Assembly (NCBI RefSeq): GCF_025195125.1 | Contig: NZ_JAMGSL010000005.1 | Span: forward strand, 372,001-436,000 | DNA: 64,000 bases | Origin: Streptomyces sp. Je 1-79 | Lineage (GTDB): Bacteria > Actinomycetota > Actinomycetes > Streptomycetales > Streptomycetaceae | Direction of reading: 5' to 3' | Part shown: positions 16,964-25,418 of the stretch, piece by piece | Layout: the number at the start of each line of letters is the position of its first letter | Position numbering within the stretch: the first letter of the stretch is position 1 | The notes under the pieces: generated by a model | Told to the model about the DNA's origin: nothing | Databases searched by the model: none | Seen by the model: only the letters and a program-made list of their open reading frames with translations | Made by a program: the position numbers and the translations under genes

Positions 16964-17158
16964 TCAGCCGAGGTAGGTCTCCGGGTGGGCCTGTGTCCTG
17001 AGCGTCCAGAACTCGCCCGGACAACCGGCCGGCAGAGGCGGGAAGCGGTGCCCCTTCACGTCGGTGCTCCAATGGTGTTCCCCGCCGCAGTCGCATGCGT
17101 AGATCCCGCTGCCCGGCACGGTCTCACCCGGATGCCACGCCGTCCGCTCGTCGCTCAT
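16964..17158 (-). CDS. small zinc-ribbon-like protein
   Basis: This 64-residue protein has the spacing GIYACDCGGEHHW then GHRFPPLPAGCPGEFW, which resembles one half of a zinc ribbon (Y-x-C-x-C-G, then P-P-x-P-x-x-C). Only three cysteines are present, with two adjacent histidines that could complete a metal site. It is last in a minus-strand run with the P450 and Rho-N genes, 72 bases after the Rho-N stop. The ribosome-binding site is weak. Function unknown. Confidence 0.55.
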   Translation of the reverse strand: MSDERTAWHPGETVPGSGIYACDCGGEHHWSTDVKGHRFPPLPAGCPGEFWTLRTQAHPETYLG

Positions 17159-17230
17159 GAGCCAGGTCTACATCGGAGGCCGCAGGCCCGCGACTCGTCG
17201 GCGTCCGATCGGCCGGACCGGCCGAGGGGT

Positions 17231-17554
17231 TCAGTGACCGAGGGCGCGCTTGAGCTCCGCCTTGTCCATCTTCGACCGGCCCTCGATGTTGCGCTGCTTC
17301 GCCTCGTTGTACAGCTGCTCCTTGGTGGGGCCCTGCGAGCCGCTGTGGGACCGCTGCCCACCCCGCTTGGAGGACGACATGTCCTGGGTCGACGAACGGC
17401 TCGCGGTCTTCGACTCTCCGGAGCGGGCGCGCTCCTTGTTGACGGTGCGCGCGGCGATCTCCTTGGCCCTCTTGGTGCTTTCGCCGCGCTCCTCGGCGCT
17501 CTCCTTGATGTGCTCGTACTGACGCTCACGCTTGGGGCTGGAACCGCGAGGCAT
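17231..17554 (-). CDS. small basic protein with C-terminal Rho-N-like domain
   Basis: This 107-residue, highly charged protein opens with MPRGSSPKRERQYEHIKESAE and has a Ser/Lys/Gly-rich middle. It ends with TKEQLYNEAKQRNIEGRSKM followed by DKAELKRAL, the helix pair of the Rho termination factor N-terminal (SAP-like) fold. Streptomycete copies are often named plasmid stabilisation protein without evidence. A nucleic-acid-binding role is plausible. Its ATG lies inside the 3' end of the P450 gene (29-base overlap), with AAGGAG seven bases upstream, so the two are translated from one message. Confidence 0.75.
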   Translation of the reverse strand: MPRGSSPKRERQYEHIKESAEERGESTKRAKEIAARTVNKERARSGESKTASRSSTQDMSSSKRGGQRSHSGSQGPTKEQLYNEAKQRNIEGRSKMDKAELKRALGH

Positions 17555-18833
17555 GGTGACTCCTTGACTGGTGTGCGGTCTCGATGACGAATCCGCTGCG
17601 GGGCCGGGTCGGGATCCGGCTCAGCGGGATGGAGAGGTCCTGTGGCGGTACGGCGAAGTCCAGGGCCGCCAGGGTGGGGGAGAGGGCGGCCAGCAGGGTG
17701 ACGGTGATGTCCTCGCCGGGACAGCGATGGCCGGTGCGCGCGTCGCCGCCGCCCTGGGGTATGAGGCTGCCGCGGCCCGGTGCGCGGCCGCCGTGGAAGC
17801 GATCGGGGGAGAAGTGGTACGGCCGCCGCCACAGGGCCGGGTCGTGATGGTGCCCGTACACGTCGAGGAGGAGCAGGGTCCCGGCCGGCACGTCGGTCCC
17901 CGCGAAGCTGAGGTCGCGGGCGGCCAGGGCTCCGACGAAGGGCACGAACGGGTAGAACCGGCGCACCTCGTGGGCGAATGCCCGCGCTTCGCCAGGACCC
18001 TTGTCGAGGAGCTGTTCGCGCTGGTCGGGGTGGCGGTGGAGCGCATGGGCGGCGAAGACGGCGTACCAGGCGATGGCGACCGTCGGGCGGATGATGTTCA
18101 GAACTTCGACGGCCGCGGTGTGAGGATCGAGGAGGGTGCCGTCGTGCTCGTGGTGCAGGGCGACGGTCTCCAGCGGTGAACCCGCCTGCCCGGCGTGCCG
18201 GGACGGGGCGGAGGGACCGTCCGGGCGCGGTCCGCGTCCACGGATGTCGGTCACCGCCCGCGCGAGGGCCTGTTCCTGGCGATGCCGCGCACGCCGTGCG
18301 CGCAGATGCCGGGGGCCTACGGTCGCGAAGCCGTCGACCATCGCCACACAGTCCTCGGCGACTTCCGCGGCCGCGTCGTCCGGGACGGGCAGGCCCACCC
18401 ATGCGCAGACCGCCCGCGCGAGCACCTTGGCCGCCTCGTCGAAGAGGACCACCTGGCGGCCCTCCCACGAGGTCACGGCATCGCGCCAGCCGCTCTCGAC
18501 CGCTGCGGTCAGAGCGCCGATGCGCTCCGCCGACATGAGCAGGGACACGAGCATCCCCTTGCGTGTCCGGTGCGCCGTCCCGTCCAGGGTGTGGACGGCC
18601 CCCCGCCCGACCAGGGTGTCGAGCACCGCCGAGGGCAGGGCGTCCTGGCGCTGGGTGTGGTCCTCGTCGTAGAAGAAGGCGACAGCCTCGGTCCCGTGCA
18701 GGAGCACCGTCGGCCGGCCCATCAGCCGGGTGCGGACCAGTGGGGCTTCGTCATGGGCCCGGCGCAGGTCCGGGGCCCATGCGTAGCCATGAGCCAGCAG
18801 GGACAGAGTGCTGTCGCCGAGCGAACCGGACAT
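17526..18833 (-). CDS. CYP152-type fatty-acid peroxygenase (cytochrome P450)
   Basis: This 435-residue P450 has the heme signature QGGGDARTGHRCPGE with ligand Cys371. The I-helix segment NIIRPTVAIAW places an Arg-Pro pair (249-250) where ordinary P450s have the acid-alcohol pair. EVRRFYPFVPFVGA replaces the usual ExxR context. All three are hallmarks of CYP152 enzymes such as P450-BSbeta, which hydroxylate or decarboxylate fatty acids using H2O2 directly and need no reductase. No ferredoxin or reductase gene is near, in agreement. The Rho-N gene overlaps its 3' end, and the SpoIIE phosphatase gene is 64 bases upstream on the same strand. Product (alpha- or beta-hydroxy acid, or terminal alkene) cannot be told. 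Confidence 0.86.
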   Translation of the reverse strand: MSGSLGDSTLSLLAHGYAWAPDLRRAHDEAPLVRTRLMGRPTVLLHGTEAVAFFYDEDHTQRQDALPSAVLDTLVGRGAVHTLDGTAHRTRKGMLVSLLMSAERIGALTAAVESGWRDAVTSWEGRQVVLFDEAAKVLARAVCAWVGLPVPDDAAAEVAEDCVAMVDGFATVGPRHLRARRARHRQEQALARAVTDIRGRGPRPDGPSAPSRHAGQAGSPLETVALHHEHDGTLLDPHTAAVEVLNIIRPTVAIAWYAVFAAHALHRHPDQREQLLDKGPGEARAFAHEVRRFYPFVPFVGALAARDLSFAGTDVPAGTLLLLDVYGHHHDPALWRRPYHFSPDRFHGGRAPGRGSLIPQGGGDARTGHRCPGEDITVTLLAALSPTLAALDFAVPPQDLSIPLSRIPTRPRSGFVIETAHQSRSHHASRFQPQA

Positions 18834-18897
18834 GCGGCGCGCCTACCCGGGCAATCCGGACACATAAACCTTCTCGCCCTGCGGCGGGGCGGCGTGC

Positions 18898-20139
18898 TCA
18901 GGAGGGGTAGACGTTCGGGGCGGCGGTGCGGGCGAGTTCGCCGGTTCGTTCGGCGCTGCCGTGCCATTCGCAGAGGAGCACGGTGGCGTCGTCGTCGAGA
19001 GTGCCGTCGTTGTGTTCGAGGACGGCATGGACGAGGCGGCGGAGCGTTTCGGGGACGGGCAGGCCGGCGGCCTGGTGGCGGATGACGAAGTCGGTGAACC
19101 GGTCGACGCCGAACTGGCGGCCGTCGGCGTCCCGCGGCTCGGTGATGCCGTCCGTGTAGAAGAGGACCCGGTCGCCGGGTTGCAGCTGGGTGTGGGAGAC
19201 GACCAGCGGAAGCCCGAGATCTGTGCCCAGGGGGTGGTGGGCGGGATCGTCCGGGCGGTGGACGCGCCGGTTCGCGCGGATGAAGACCGGCGGCGGGTGG
19301 CCGCAGTTGACCCACCGCAGCGTGCCGGTGTCGAGGTCGAGGGTCGCGAGGATTCCCGTCACGTAGCGCTCGTGGTCGAAATGGGCCAGGAGCAGTGCTT
19401 CCACGGCGTCGCACATCTCGGCGAAGCCCGCCCCGTGACGCCGGAGGTTGCGGCAGACGGCGAGGGCGAGGTTGGCGGTCAGGCCGGCCGCGGTGTCATG
19501 GCCCATGGCGTCGAAGACGGCCAGGTGGACGATGTCTCCGGCGATCGCGTAGTCGTACGCGTCACCGGCCGTCTCGTACGCGGGTTCCATCTGCGCCGCA
19601 ATCGTGACCCTGTCGTTGACGAAGGTGCGGGCGGGCATGAGCGTCCACTGCATCTCGGCGGAGACGGCCATGCGCCGCGTGCGGGTCAGGCGGGCGTAGG
19701 AATCACTGATGGGTCTCTTGGTCACCAGGATCAGACCGAGCAGGGTGGCCAGGTCGTTCATCCCGTCCTGTTCGACCGTGTTCACGGGCATCGAGGGCGT
19801 CAGGCGCAGAACGCCCAGACGCTCGGTCCCGTTCAGTACGGGCAGCCAGAAGTCGTCCGTCCCTGCCGTGGTCGTGGACAGGGCCTCCGCGGTGCGGAAG
19901 ACCCGCCCGCAGAGCGTCGAGTCGATCGCCAGCTCCTGGCCCGCCCGACCCGCGTCCGGTCCTACGCCCGTGACCTCTCGCAGGACGTCCTCCTGCAGGT
20001 CGGCCACGAAGAGACGGGCATTGTGCAGCCCCGCACGTCCGGCGTGCAGAGTCAGCAGCTCGGGCAACTGCTCGAAGGTGGCCCGATGCGAGGCGCGCAA
20101 CAGGGCACGCAGCATGGGGGCGGAATCCAGAGCGGGCAT
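18898..20139 (-). CDS. GAF - SpoIIE-type PP2C phosphatase
   Basis: This 413-residue protein has an N-terminal GAF-like sensor at about 20-145 (LFVADLQEDVLREV, LCGRVFRTAEAL, LGVLRLTP). The C-terminal SpoIIE/PP2C-like phosphatase domain at about 180-395 shows the metal-binding Asp motifs (ETAGDAYDYAI, VFDAMGHDTAAGL, LFYTDGITEPRD, DDDATVLLCEW). These phosphatases act on anti-sigma-factor antagonists in stress or development signalling. No partner kinase or STAS protein is adjacent. The signal is presumably a small ligand or redox state sensed by the GAF domain. Upstream is a 206-base gap with its AT-rich promoter region. Confidence 0.88.
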   Translation of the reverse strand: MPALDSAPMLRALLRASHRATFEQLPELLTLHAGRAGLHNARLFVADLQEDVLREVTGVGPDAGRAGQELAIDSTLCGRVFRTAEALSTTTAGTDDFWLPVLNGTERLGVLRLTPSMPVNTVEQDGMNDLATLLGLILVTKRPISDSYARLTRTRRMAVSAEMQWTLMPARTFVNDRVTIAAQMEPAYETAGDAYDYAIAGDIVHLAVFDAMGHDTAAGLTANLALAVCRNLRRHGAGFAEMCDAVEALLLAHFDHERYVTGILATLDLDTGTLRWVNCGHPPPVFIRANRRVHRPDDPAHHPLGTDLGLPLVVSHTQLQPGDRVLFYTDGITEPRDADGRQFGVDRFTDFVIRHQAAGLPVPETLRRLVHAVLEHNDGTLDDDATVLLCEWHGSAERTGELARTAAPNVYPS

Positions 20140-20345
20140 AGGGCGGCTCCCGGGTGAGCCCGCCTCCGCCCGTCACCCGATGGAGCTGGGCCGAGCCTCT
20201 GCACGGCAGACGAAAACGAGAAGCGCTGATGCGGTTAAAAACAACACTATGCCCAAAACGTCCCAGCGTAGCTCGCGCGCGCCCCTCGGCCCCGGATCGT
20301 GGAGAGAAGCCGGTCCCGCCCCGGCCTCGACGGGCCTCTGTACGG

Positions 20346-20540
20346 CTATCGCGCGCGTCGCCCCTGTCCTCGGTGCTCCCGGGCGGCCCTGCTCTCGGCC
20401 CAGCCTTCTTCCTGGAGACGACGGCCTTCGGCTCGCAGCTCCGCATTCTGCAGCGCCTTGCCGTCGGACTCCTTCACCAGCCCGCGTGCCCGCTTCACGA
20501 GCCCGCGCACCAGCGGGGGAGTCGCTTCCGGGAATCCCAT
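20346..20540 (-). CDS. small charged helical protein of unknown function
   Basis: This 64-residue protein (MGFPEATPPLVRGLVKRARG, then KESDGKALQNAELRAEGRRL) is strongly charged and predicted helical. It faintly resembles CsbD-type stress proteins in its LxAEGR core, but I would not assign it. The start is convincing, with AGGAGG eight bases before the ATG. It stands alone between the SpoIIE phosphatase and the CBS gene, all on the minus strand. Confidence 0.6.
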   Translation of the reverse strand: MGFPEATPPLVRGLVKRARGLVKESDGKALQNAELRAEGRRLQEEGWAESRAAREHRGQGRRAR

Positions 20541-20741
20541 CAGATTGACCTCCTGCTCCTCAGCTCCGTCGGACGCGCCGCGGAGACCTCCCGCCGATCA
20601 GGTGATTTTCCCCGTCGACCTGGCGGCTTCCGCGACAAATCCGACCTTCTGTGTCTATGTGGCCCATCTGGCGCTTGCTTAACCATTTCGCGGGCCGGAA
20701 CGTCTCTTCGTCCTGGGTTCTTCGACGGGAGCCACGAGCGC

Positions 20742-21158
20742 TCAGCCCGAGGAGAGGGCTTCGAGGAGGTCGCCGACCTGCGGGTCGGGCAGGGCGCGTG
20801 CGACGTCGGCCTGGGCGACGATGCCCACGAGGACGTGGCCGTCGATGACAGGCAGCCGGCGAACCTGGTGCTCGCTCATCGTGCGCAGGATCTCCTCCAC
20901 GCCGTCGTCGGCCCCGATGGTCACCGCCTCGCCCTGAGCGAGTTCGCCGGCCTTGACCTGGCCGGGGTCCTTGCCCTGGGCGAGGACCTTCACCACGATG
21001 TCGCGGTCGGTGAGCATCCCCTTGAGCCTCTCGTCCAGGCCGCAGATGGGAAGGGCGCCCACATTCAGCTCAGCCAGCTTCTTCGCTGCCTCCAGTACGG
21101 TCTCGTCGGCGCCGATGCAGGTGGCATCGGCAGTCATGATCTCCCGGGCAGTTGTCAC
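20742..21158 (-). CDS. two-CBS-domain protein
   Basis: This 138-residue protein consists of two CBS modules: about 7-60 (IMTADATCIGADETVLEAAK, LDERLKGMLTDRDIVVK) and about 70-130 (VTIGADDGVEEILRTMSEHQ, RRLPVIDGHVLVGIVAQADVA). CBS pairs bind adenosine nucleotides and act as energy or redox sensors. Stand-alone copies of this kind are part of the dormancy or stress response in actinobacteria. The GTG start has AGGAGG six bases upstream. It diverges from the CsbD gene over 244 bases. Confidence 0.88.
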   Translation of the reverse strand: MTTAREIMTADATCIGADETVLEAAKKLAELNVGALPICGLDERLKGMLTDRDIVVKVLAQGKDPGQVKAGELAQGEAVTIGADDGVEEILRTMSEHQVRRLPVIDGHVLVGIVAQADVARALPDPQVGDLLEALSSG

Positions 21159-21402
21159 GGCGTCCTCCTGCTCGCTCTGTGCCGGCTCTCGTGCCGGCGC
21201 ACATGTTCAGCACGTTCGATGTCCGGCTTGCCGCTTTCCCTCCGGCCATGCGCCAGAACGCCCGGCTTTCGTACATCTGCCGCGCCGGCCGCCGTGGTGT
21301 GTCGCGACGACGGACGTCCATGCGTCGGCAGGCACCTCGGCCCCCTCGGATCTAGCGTGGACGTGGAGCCGATCCATCAAGGAGGCAAGGAGGGACTCTG
21401 AC

Positions 21403-21588
21403 GTGAACAGCGCCATGGACAAGGCGAAGGGCAAGCTCAAAGAGGTCGCCGGAAAGATCAGCGGCAACGAGCGTCTCGAGTCCGAGGGCAGGACCGACCA
21501 GGTGAAGAGCAAGGTGCGTGAGACGGCGAAGAACGTTCGCGAGCGCGCGGAGGGCATCAGGGACTCGCTCAAGCGCGACCGCTCCTGA
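21403..21588 (+). CDS. CsbD family stress protein
   Basis: This 61-residue protein (AMDKAKGKLKEVAGKISGNE, then RLESEGRTDQVKSKVRETAK) is a clear CsbD family member. CsbD is a small general-stress protein, under sigma-B in Bacillus; its molecular role is unknown. The GTG at 21403 follows AAGGAGGG by eight bases; an ATG four codons later is possible. It is a single gene, and a hairpin-rich region follows. Confidence 0.87.
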   Translation: MNSAMDKAKGKLKEVAGKISGNERLESEGRTDQVKSKVRETAKNVRERAEGIRDSLKRDRS

Positions 21589-21642
21589 GCGCCTCGGGGG
21601 CGGGCGGCGCCTTCTGCTGCCCGGTCGGTGCAGGGCCCGTCC

Positions 21643-21668
21643 GGCCGCGGGCTCTGCCCGCCGCGGCC
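21643..21668 (+). terminator. imperfect GC-rich hairpin downstream of the CsbD gene
   Basis: GGCCGCGGGC, loop TCT, and GCCCGCCGCGGCC pair with a small bulge. It lies about 55 bases past the CsbD stop codon within the 233-base gap before the GNAT gene. There is no T-tract. Confidence 0.4.
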
Positions 21669-21821
21669 GCGCCTGCTTCTCCCTGTGGGGCTGGCGGTGG
21701 TACCGGGCGAACCGCTCCGGATGCCGCACCCGCGACCCACTCCGCCGGGCTGCTCGGAGGCGCCCTGCCGCGCGGGAAAAACGGCGAGCGTCCGCCCCCG
21801 GCCGCTGTCACGATGAGGTCC

Positions 21822-22298
21822 ATGCATGTCGAGACCCTCAGTGGTGTCCGAGTGAACCGTGCCGATGCGTCGGACTGGTCCGCGCTGGCCGAGATCGACT
21901 CCGTCGCGGCAGGCGGTGACCAGGCGCGACGCGACAGCCTCCGGCGTTGGTGTGAGCACGGCGCGGTGCTCGTGGCCCAGGACGCATCCGGGCCCCTGGG
22001 CTACATCGTGCTGGAGTACAGCTTCTTCGAGCAGGGCTTCGTCACGATGCTGATGGTCGCCCCTCATGCCCGCCGACGGGGTGTGGGAGCACATCTCCTC
22101 ACAGCCGTCGAGGCCGCATGCACCACCGCGAAGCTGTTCACCTCGACCAACGTCTCGAACCACCCCATGCAGGCACTGCTGCAACACGCCGGCTGGCGCC
22201 CGGTCGGACTGCTCCACGGCCTCGACGAGGGAGATCCCGAACTCTTCCATCTCTGCCCCCGTACGCGCCTCCGCGACGGCGAGGGAACCGGACCCTGA
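21822..22298 (+). CDS. GNAT family N-acetyltransferase
   Basis: This 158-residue protein has the GNAT core. Strand 4 and the acetyl-CoA loop are in FVTMLMVAPHARRRGVGAHLLTAVEAA (motif A, R-R-x-G-x-G/A). It is followed by KLFTSTNVSNHPMQALLQHAGWRPVG (motif B, ending in the usual Gly-Trp). The substrate is not predictable. ATG 21822 is chosen over ATG 21813 because GAGG lies five bases before it, and nothing suitable precedes the earlier codon. It converges on the BrkB gene with 43 bases between stops. Confidence 0.83.
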   Translation: MHVETLSGVRVNRADASDWSALAEIDSVAAGGDQARRDSLRRWCEHGAVLVAQDASGPLGYIVLEYSFFEQGFVTMLMVAPHARRRGVGAHLLTAVEAACTTAKLFTSTNVSNHPMQALLQHAGWRPVGLLHGLDEGDPELFHLCPRTRLRDGEGTGP

Positions 22299-22341
22299 GG
22301 GGCGAGCTCGCAGCAGGTGCCGAGTCGGCGCACACCGTACT

Positions 22342-23169
22342 TCACCGTCGCCGTTTCAGCGCGCGCGTCATGCGTGGCAGTTCGTCGTTGATCATCCGGC
22401 CGCACAGCGCACCGCCGAACACGACGACGCCCACGGCGACGAGCCACGTCTGGATGACCAGGAACGCTCCGAACGGGCCGTAGCTGACCGCGCTGGACGC
22501 GATCAGCGGGGAGAAGACGAGCCGGGAGAAGACCCTGAGCCCGAGCAGGCCCAGCACGGTCGCCAGCGCGCCGGGCAGCAGAGCCGTCCACCCGACCCTC
22601 CCGCCGAGCAGCAGGCGCTGTGACCACCACACGAACAGAGTGCCGCACAGCAGGCTGATGGGACCGCGGGCCGGGTTGTCGCGCCAGAGGGAGGGGACGG
22701 CGATCAGATACAGGAGCCCGATCAGGACGGCGAGCCACAGCACGTGGCGCCACCGTGCCCGCCACCGGGCCGGGGAGAGGTCCCAGACCTTCTCGTAGCC
22801 GCTCTGTACCACCGTGCCGAAGGAGAGACCGAACACGGCGAGCAGGGCGAGGCCGAACGCCGTCGTGGCACGCCGTACCTGGCGCGGCAGGGCGAACAAC
22901 CGCTCGATCTCGCCTCTGGCGGCCTCCGACACGCCCAGGCCGTCACCGAGCCACTGCGCGAACCCCTCCCCGCTGCCCGCCCCTGCCGCGGAGACGACGA
23001 TCAGGAGCGGTACCAGGGTGAGAAAGCCGAGTGCCGCGAATCCCAGCGAGCGCTGCCACAGGTCGAAATCGCTTACGGGCCCCCATCGGTGCCCGGCTCG
23101 CAGCCGGCGGATCATGCTGCGTATCCGCCCGAACAGCGACCGGGGCCCCGCGGTAGGGGAAGGCATCAT
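22342..23169 (-). CDS. YihY/BrkB family inner-membrane protein
   Basis: This 275-residue protein has the six-helix pattern of the YihY/virulence factor BrkB family: SLGFAALGFLTLVPLLIVVS, AFGLALLAVFGLSFGTVVQ, VLWLAVLIGLLYLIAVPSLW, ISLLCGTLFVWWSQRLLL, ALLPGALATVLGLLGLRVFS and GAFLVIQTWLVAVGVVVFGG. The family was once thought to be ribonuclease BN; it is now seen as a membrane protein of unclear role, perhaps transport. Two adjacent ATG codons (23169, 23166) and a later one near 23115 are possible starts, and none has a strong ribosome-binding site. Confidence 0.83.
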   Translation of the reverse strand: MMPSPTAGPRSLFGRIRSMIRRLRAGHRWGPVSDFDLWQRSLGFAALGFLTLVPLLIVVSAAGAGSGEGFAQWLGDGLGVSEAARGEIERLFALPRQVRRATTAFGLALLAVFGLSFGTVVQSGYEKVWDLSPARWRARWRHVLWLAVLIGLLYLIAVPSLWRDNPARGPISLLCGTLFVWWSQRLLLGGRVGWTALLPGALATVLGLLGLRVFSRLVFSPLIASSAVSYGPFGAFLVIQTWLVAVGVVVFGGALCGRMINDELPRMTRALKRRR

Positions 23170-23671
23170 CCTGCCGGTGCACGGGAGGCCGAAGGCCCTG
23201 GTGCACGGGCGGCGCTCGGGTCGGCAGGCATGGCGCGCTCCAGACGACTGCTGGTACCTCCACGGTAGGACCACCCCGCGGCGGGGACCACCACGAGCCG
23301 GATCGTGACCTCGGAGCCGATCACCCGGCCGCGCCCGGGAAGGCCGAGCGGCACCGCATCTCGACCTCGGCCCCCGGGGGCCGTCGCAGCTCGGAAACGT
23401 CACGCTCACGGCACCGGGCATCCCAGCCGTCGCGGCTTCGGCCGGCCGTCGTACCCCTGAAACCCGCACGCCGCCGGAGCTCATCACGTCGCCACCGAAG
23501 CCGGTGACACCCGCGGTTCGAGGTGGCGTCAGACGCCCTCCGACGGACAGCGGTTGGGGGTCGAGCGTCCGAGTCACGCATACGTTCGGAAGTCACGGGC
23601 ACGCGAACGTCAGCCACAGACAGCGGTTTGGAGCACGGCTCCAGGCGGTCTTCCAGGCCTGAACAGGCGGG
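23170..23671. other. 502-base divergent gap before the gas-vesicle operon
   Basis: I see no credible gene here. Frames open on the minus strand are antisense continuations with implausible composition. The region must hold the promoter of the gvp operon and that of the BrkB gene. The part next to gvpO is less GC-rich than the average. I could not find a convincing -35/-10 pair. Confidence 0.5.
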
Positions 23672-24010
23672 ATGATGAACGCGACTGACAACGAGACTGA
23701 CAACGAGACTGACAACGCGACCGACAACGAACAGACCAAGACATCCGGACAGCGAATCGACCTCTCCACCGCGATGCGCCGAGCCTCCGCTCAACTCTCG
23801 GAGCTGTTGCGCTGCGAACCCGGCTCCGTGTCGGCGGTGAAGGCCACCGACGACGGGTGGTCGGCCGAGGTGGAGATCGTCGAGCTGGAGAAGATTCCGG
23901 ACACGATGAGCGTGATGGCCTCGTACCACGTCGCTCTCGACCCCGAGGGCCGTCTCGTGGCGTACGAACGCACACGGCGCTACGCCCGAGGCCAGATCGA
24001 CCGCCGTTGA
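23672..24010 (+). CDS. gvpO: gas vesicle protein GvpO
   Basis: This 112-residue protein has a repetitive acidic N-terminus (four T-D-N units, residues 4-19) followed by the GvpO domain from about residue 27: [49 protein letters not shown] (landmark [12 protein letters not shown]) and [11 protein letters not shown]. GvpO is required for vesicle formation in haloarchaea and is the first gene of streptomycete gvp clusters. Two ATG codons in tandem (23672, 23675) can start it; AGGCGGG lies just upstream and fits the second better. It is 88 bases ahead of gvpA on the same strand. Confidence 0.9.
   Translation: MMNATDNETDNETDNATDNEQTKTSGQRIDLSTAMRRASAQLSELLRCEPGSVSAVKATDDGWSAEVEIVELEKIPDTMSVMASYHVALDPEGRLVAYERTRRYARGQIDRR
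23681..23728. repeat. four 12-base tandem repeats inside gvpO
   Basis: Units GCGACTGACAAC, GAGACTGACAAC, GAGACTGACAAC and GCGACCGACAAC follow without gaps and encode A/E-T-D-N four times at the GvpO N-terminus. The unit keeps frame, so copy-number change would lengthen or shorten an acidic tail without breaking the protein. Confidence 0.9.
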
Positions 24011-24098
24011 CAGCAACGGCGACGGCGACGCCGGCCTCCCCGAAGCGGAGCGCCGAGCGCGTACGCGTCGGCAGACGCAAACCCGGAAGGAGTTCACC

Positions 24099-24548
24099 GT
24101 GACACTCGTCCAACAGAGCAGTGCAACGAGCGGCGGAAGCGGCTCGGGAAACCTTTACGACGTGCTGGAACTCATTCTCGACCGAGGGCTCGTGATCGAC
24201 GCGTTCGTCCGCGTCTCCCTCGTCGGAATCGAGATACTCAAGATCGACGTCCGCGTGGTGGTCGCCAGCGTGGACACCTACCTCCGCTTCGCCGAGGCGT
24301 GCAACCGGCTGGACCTGGAGTCCGGCCGCAAGGCGCCGACGCAGCTCACCGACATCGTCGGCGACATGACCGAGAGCGGCGCCAAGGGCAAGTCCAAGGG
24401 CGCGCTGACCGGCGCCGTCGAGGCGTTCACGGACTCCCTGCAGAGCAAGCGCGAGGAGCGCGAGGAGCCCGAGGAAGAGCCCCGGAAGCGACCCGCGCGC
24501 AAGTCCACGTCCAGCAGGACGTCCAACGCCCAGCGACGTGAGGAGTAG
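24099..24548 (+). CDS. gvpA: gas vesicle structural protein GvpA (long actinobacterial form)
   Basis: Residues 19-66 are a typical GvpA domain: [40 protein letters not shown] and DTYLRFAEA. GvpA monomers assemble as a ribbed hydrophobic shell that encloses gas. At 149 residues it is twice the usual length of about 70; the extra C-terminal 70 residues are highly charged ([19 protein letters not shown]) and probably disordered. The GTG start follows GGAAGGAG by seven bases. GvpF begins three bases after its stop codon. Two further GvpA-like genes, gvpJ and gvpS, lie downstream. Confidence 0.92.
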   Translation: MTLVQQSSATSGGSGSGNLYDVLELILDRGLVIDAFVRVSLVGIEILKIDVRVVVASVDTYLRFAEACNRLDLESGRKAPTQLTDIVGDMTESGAKGKSKGALTGAVEAFTDSLQSKREEREEPEEEPRKRPARKSTSSRTSNAQRREE

Positions 24549-24551
24549 CAG

Positions 24552-25265
24552 GTGCCGACCTACGTGTACGCCATCACCGGCGCAGACCATCCCCTGCACC
24601 TGAACACCCTCCAAGGGGTGGGAGACCCGCCGTCACCGCTGCGGACGGTCACGACCGGCGACATCGCCGCGGTCGTCAGCGACGCCCCCGACGGGCTGCG
24701 GGCCAAGCGCCGTGACGTACTGGCCCACGAAGGCGTCCTCGAGGCCCTCATGGCGGACGGCGCGACGCTTCCGATGCGCTTCGGTCTGCTCGGCGCCGAC
24801 GACGGCAAGGTGGCCGAGGCGCTGGAGCGGGACAGCGACGCGTACCGCGCCCGCCTGGGCGAACTCGACGGACACGTCGAGTACAACCTCAAGGCCGCGC
24901 GCGACGAACAGGACCTGCTGCGCGAGATCCTGACGGAGTCCGAGGAGATCAGGCAGCTCAACGAACGGACGCGGTCGGGCGCCGCACCCCAGGACGAACG
25001 CATCGCGCTGGGCGAGCTGGTCGCCGCGAAGGTGGCCGAGCGCCACAGCGCGCAGGCGGAGGAGACCATGCGCGGCCTGCTGCCCACGGTCGCCCGCGTC
25101 GCCCGCGCCGAACCCGGCACGAGCCACTTCCTCAACGTGTCGTTCCTCGTCCCGTCCCAGGCCACCGACGCCTTCGTGCGCGCGGTGCAGCAGGAGGCGG
25201 ACCGCCAGGGAGAGGCCAGCACCTTCACCCTGACCGGGCCCCTGCCGCCGTACAGCTTCGTGTGA
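24552..25265 (+). CDS. gvpF: gas vesicle protein GvpF (GvpF/L family)
   Basis: This 237-residue protein shows the GvpF/L pattern: TYVYAITGADHP at the start, AHEGVLEALMADGATLPMRFG in the middle, LDGHVEYNLKAARDEQDLLRE, and the final NVSFLVPSQATDAFVRAVQQ with TLTGPLPPYSFV. GvpF has a ferredoxin-like N-domain and a helical C-domain, binds GvpA and is a minor vesicle protein needed for assembly. The GTG start has GAGGAG about nine bases upstream, within the end of gvpA. A second family member, gvpL, is at 28090. Confidence 0.93.
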   Translation: MPTYVYAITGADHPLHLNTLQGVGDPPSPLRTVTTGDIAAVVSDAPDGLRAKRRDVLAHEGVLEALMADGATLPMRFGLLGADDGKVAEALERDSDAYRARLGELDGHVEYNLKAARDEQDLLREILTESEEIRQLNERTRSGAAPQDERIALGELVAAKVAERHSAQAEETMRGLLPTVARVARAEPGTSHFLNVSFLVPSQATDAFVRAVQQEADRQGEASTFTLTGPLPPYSFV

Positions 25266-25353
25266 GGGAGAGGCCCGTACGGGGTCCGTGCGGACCGCGC
25301 GGGGTCCGTGCGGGGCCCGTGCGGTCCGTACGGCTACTCGCGCCGGACGGACG

Positions 25354-25403
25354 GATGAAACAGGCTGACGGACGGACGGATGAAACAGGCTGACGGACGG
25401 ACG
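25354..25403. repeat. tandem 25-base repeat before gvpG
   Basis: Two perfect copies of a 25-base unit beginning GATGAAACAGGCTG lie at 25354-25378 and 25379-25403, flanked by more GGAC units. Each copy carries an ATG; neither opens a frame with a ribosome-binding site better than that of gvpG at 25419. The 153-base gap also has three copies of GGTCCGTGCGG-like sequence at about 25279-25333. Confidence 0.85.
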
Positions 25404-25418
25404 GAAGGGAGGCGGGCC

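Noticed and set aside
23170..23671. Additional gene before gvpO on the minus strand
   Set aside because: Open frames there are extensions of antisense frames, with Arg/Ala/Gly-biased text and no ribosome-binding site.
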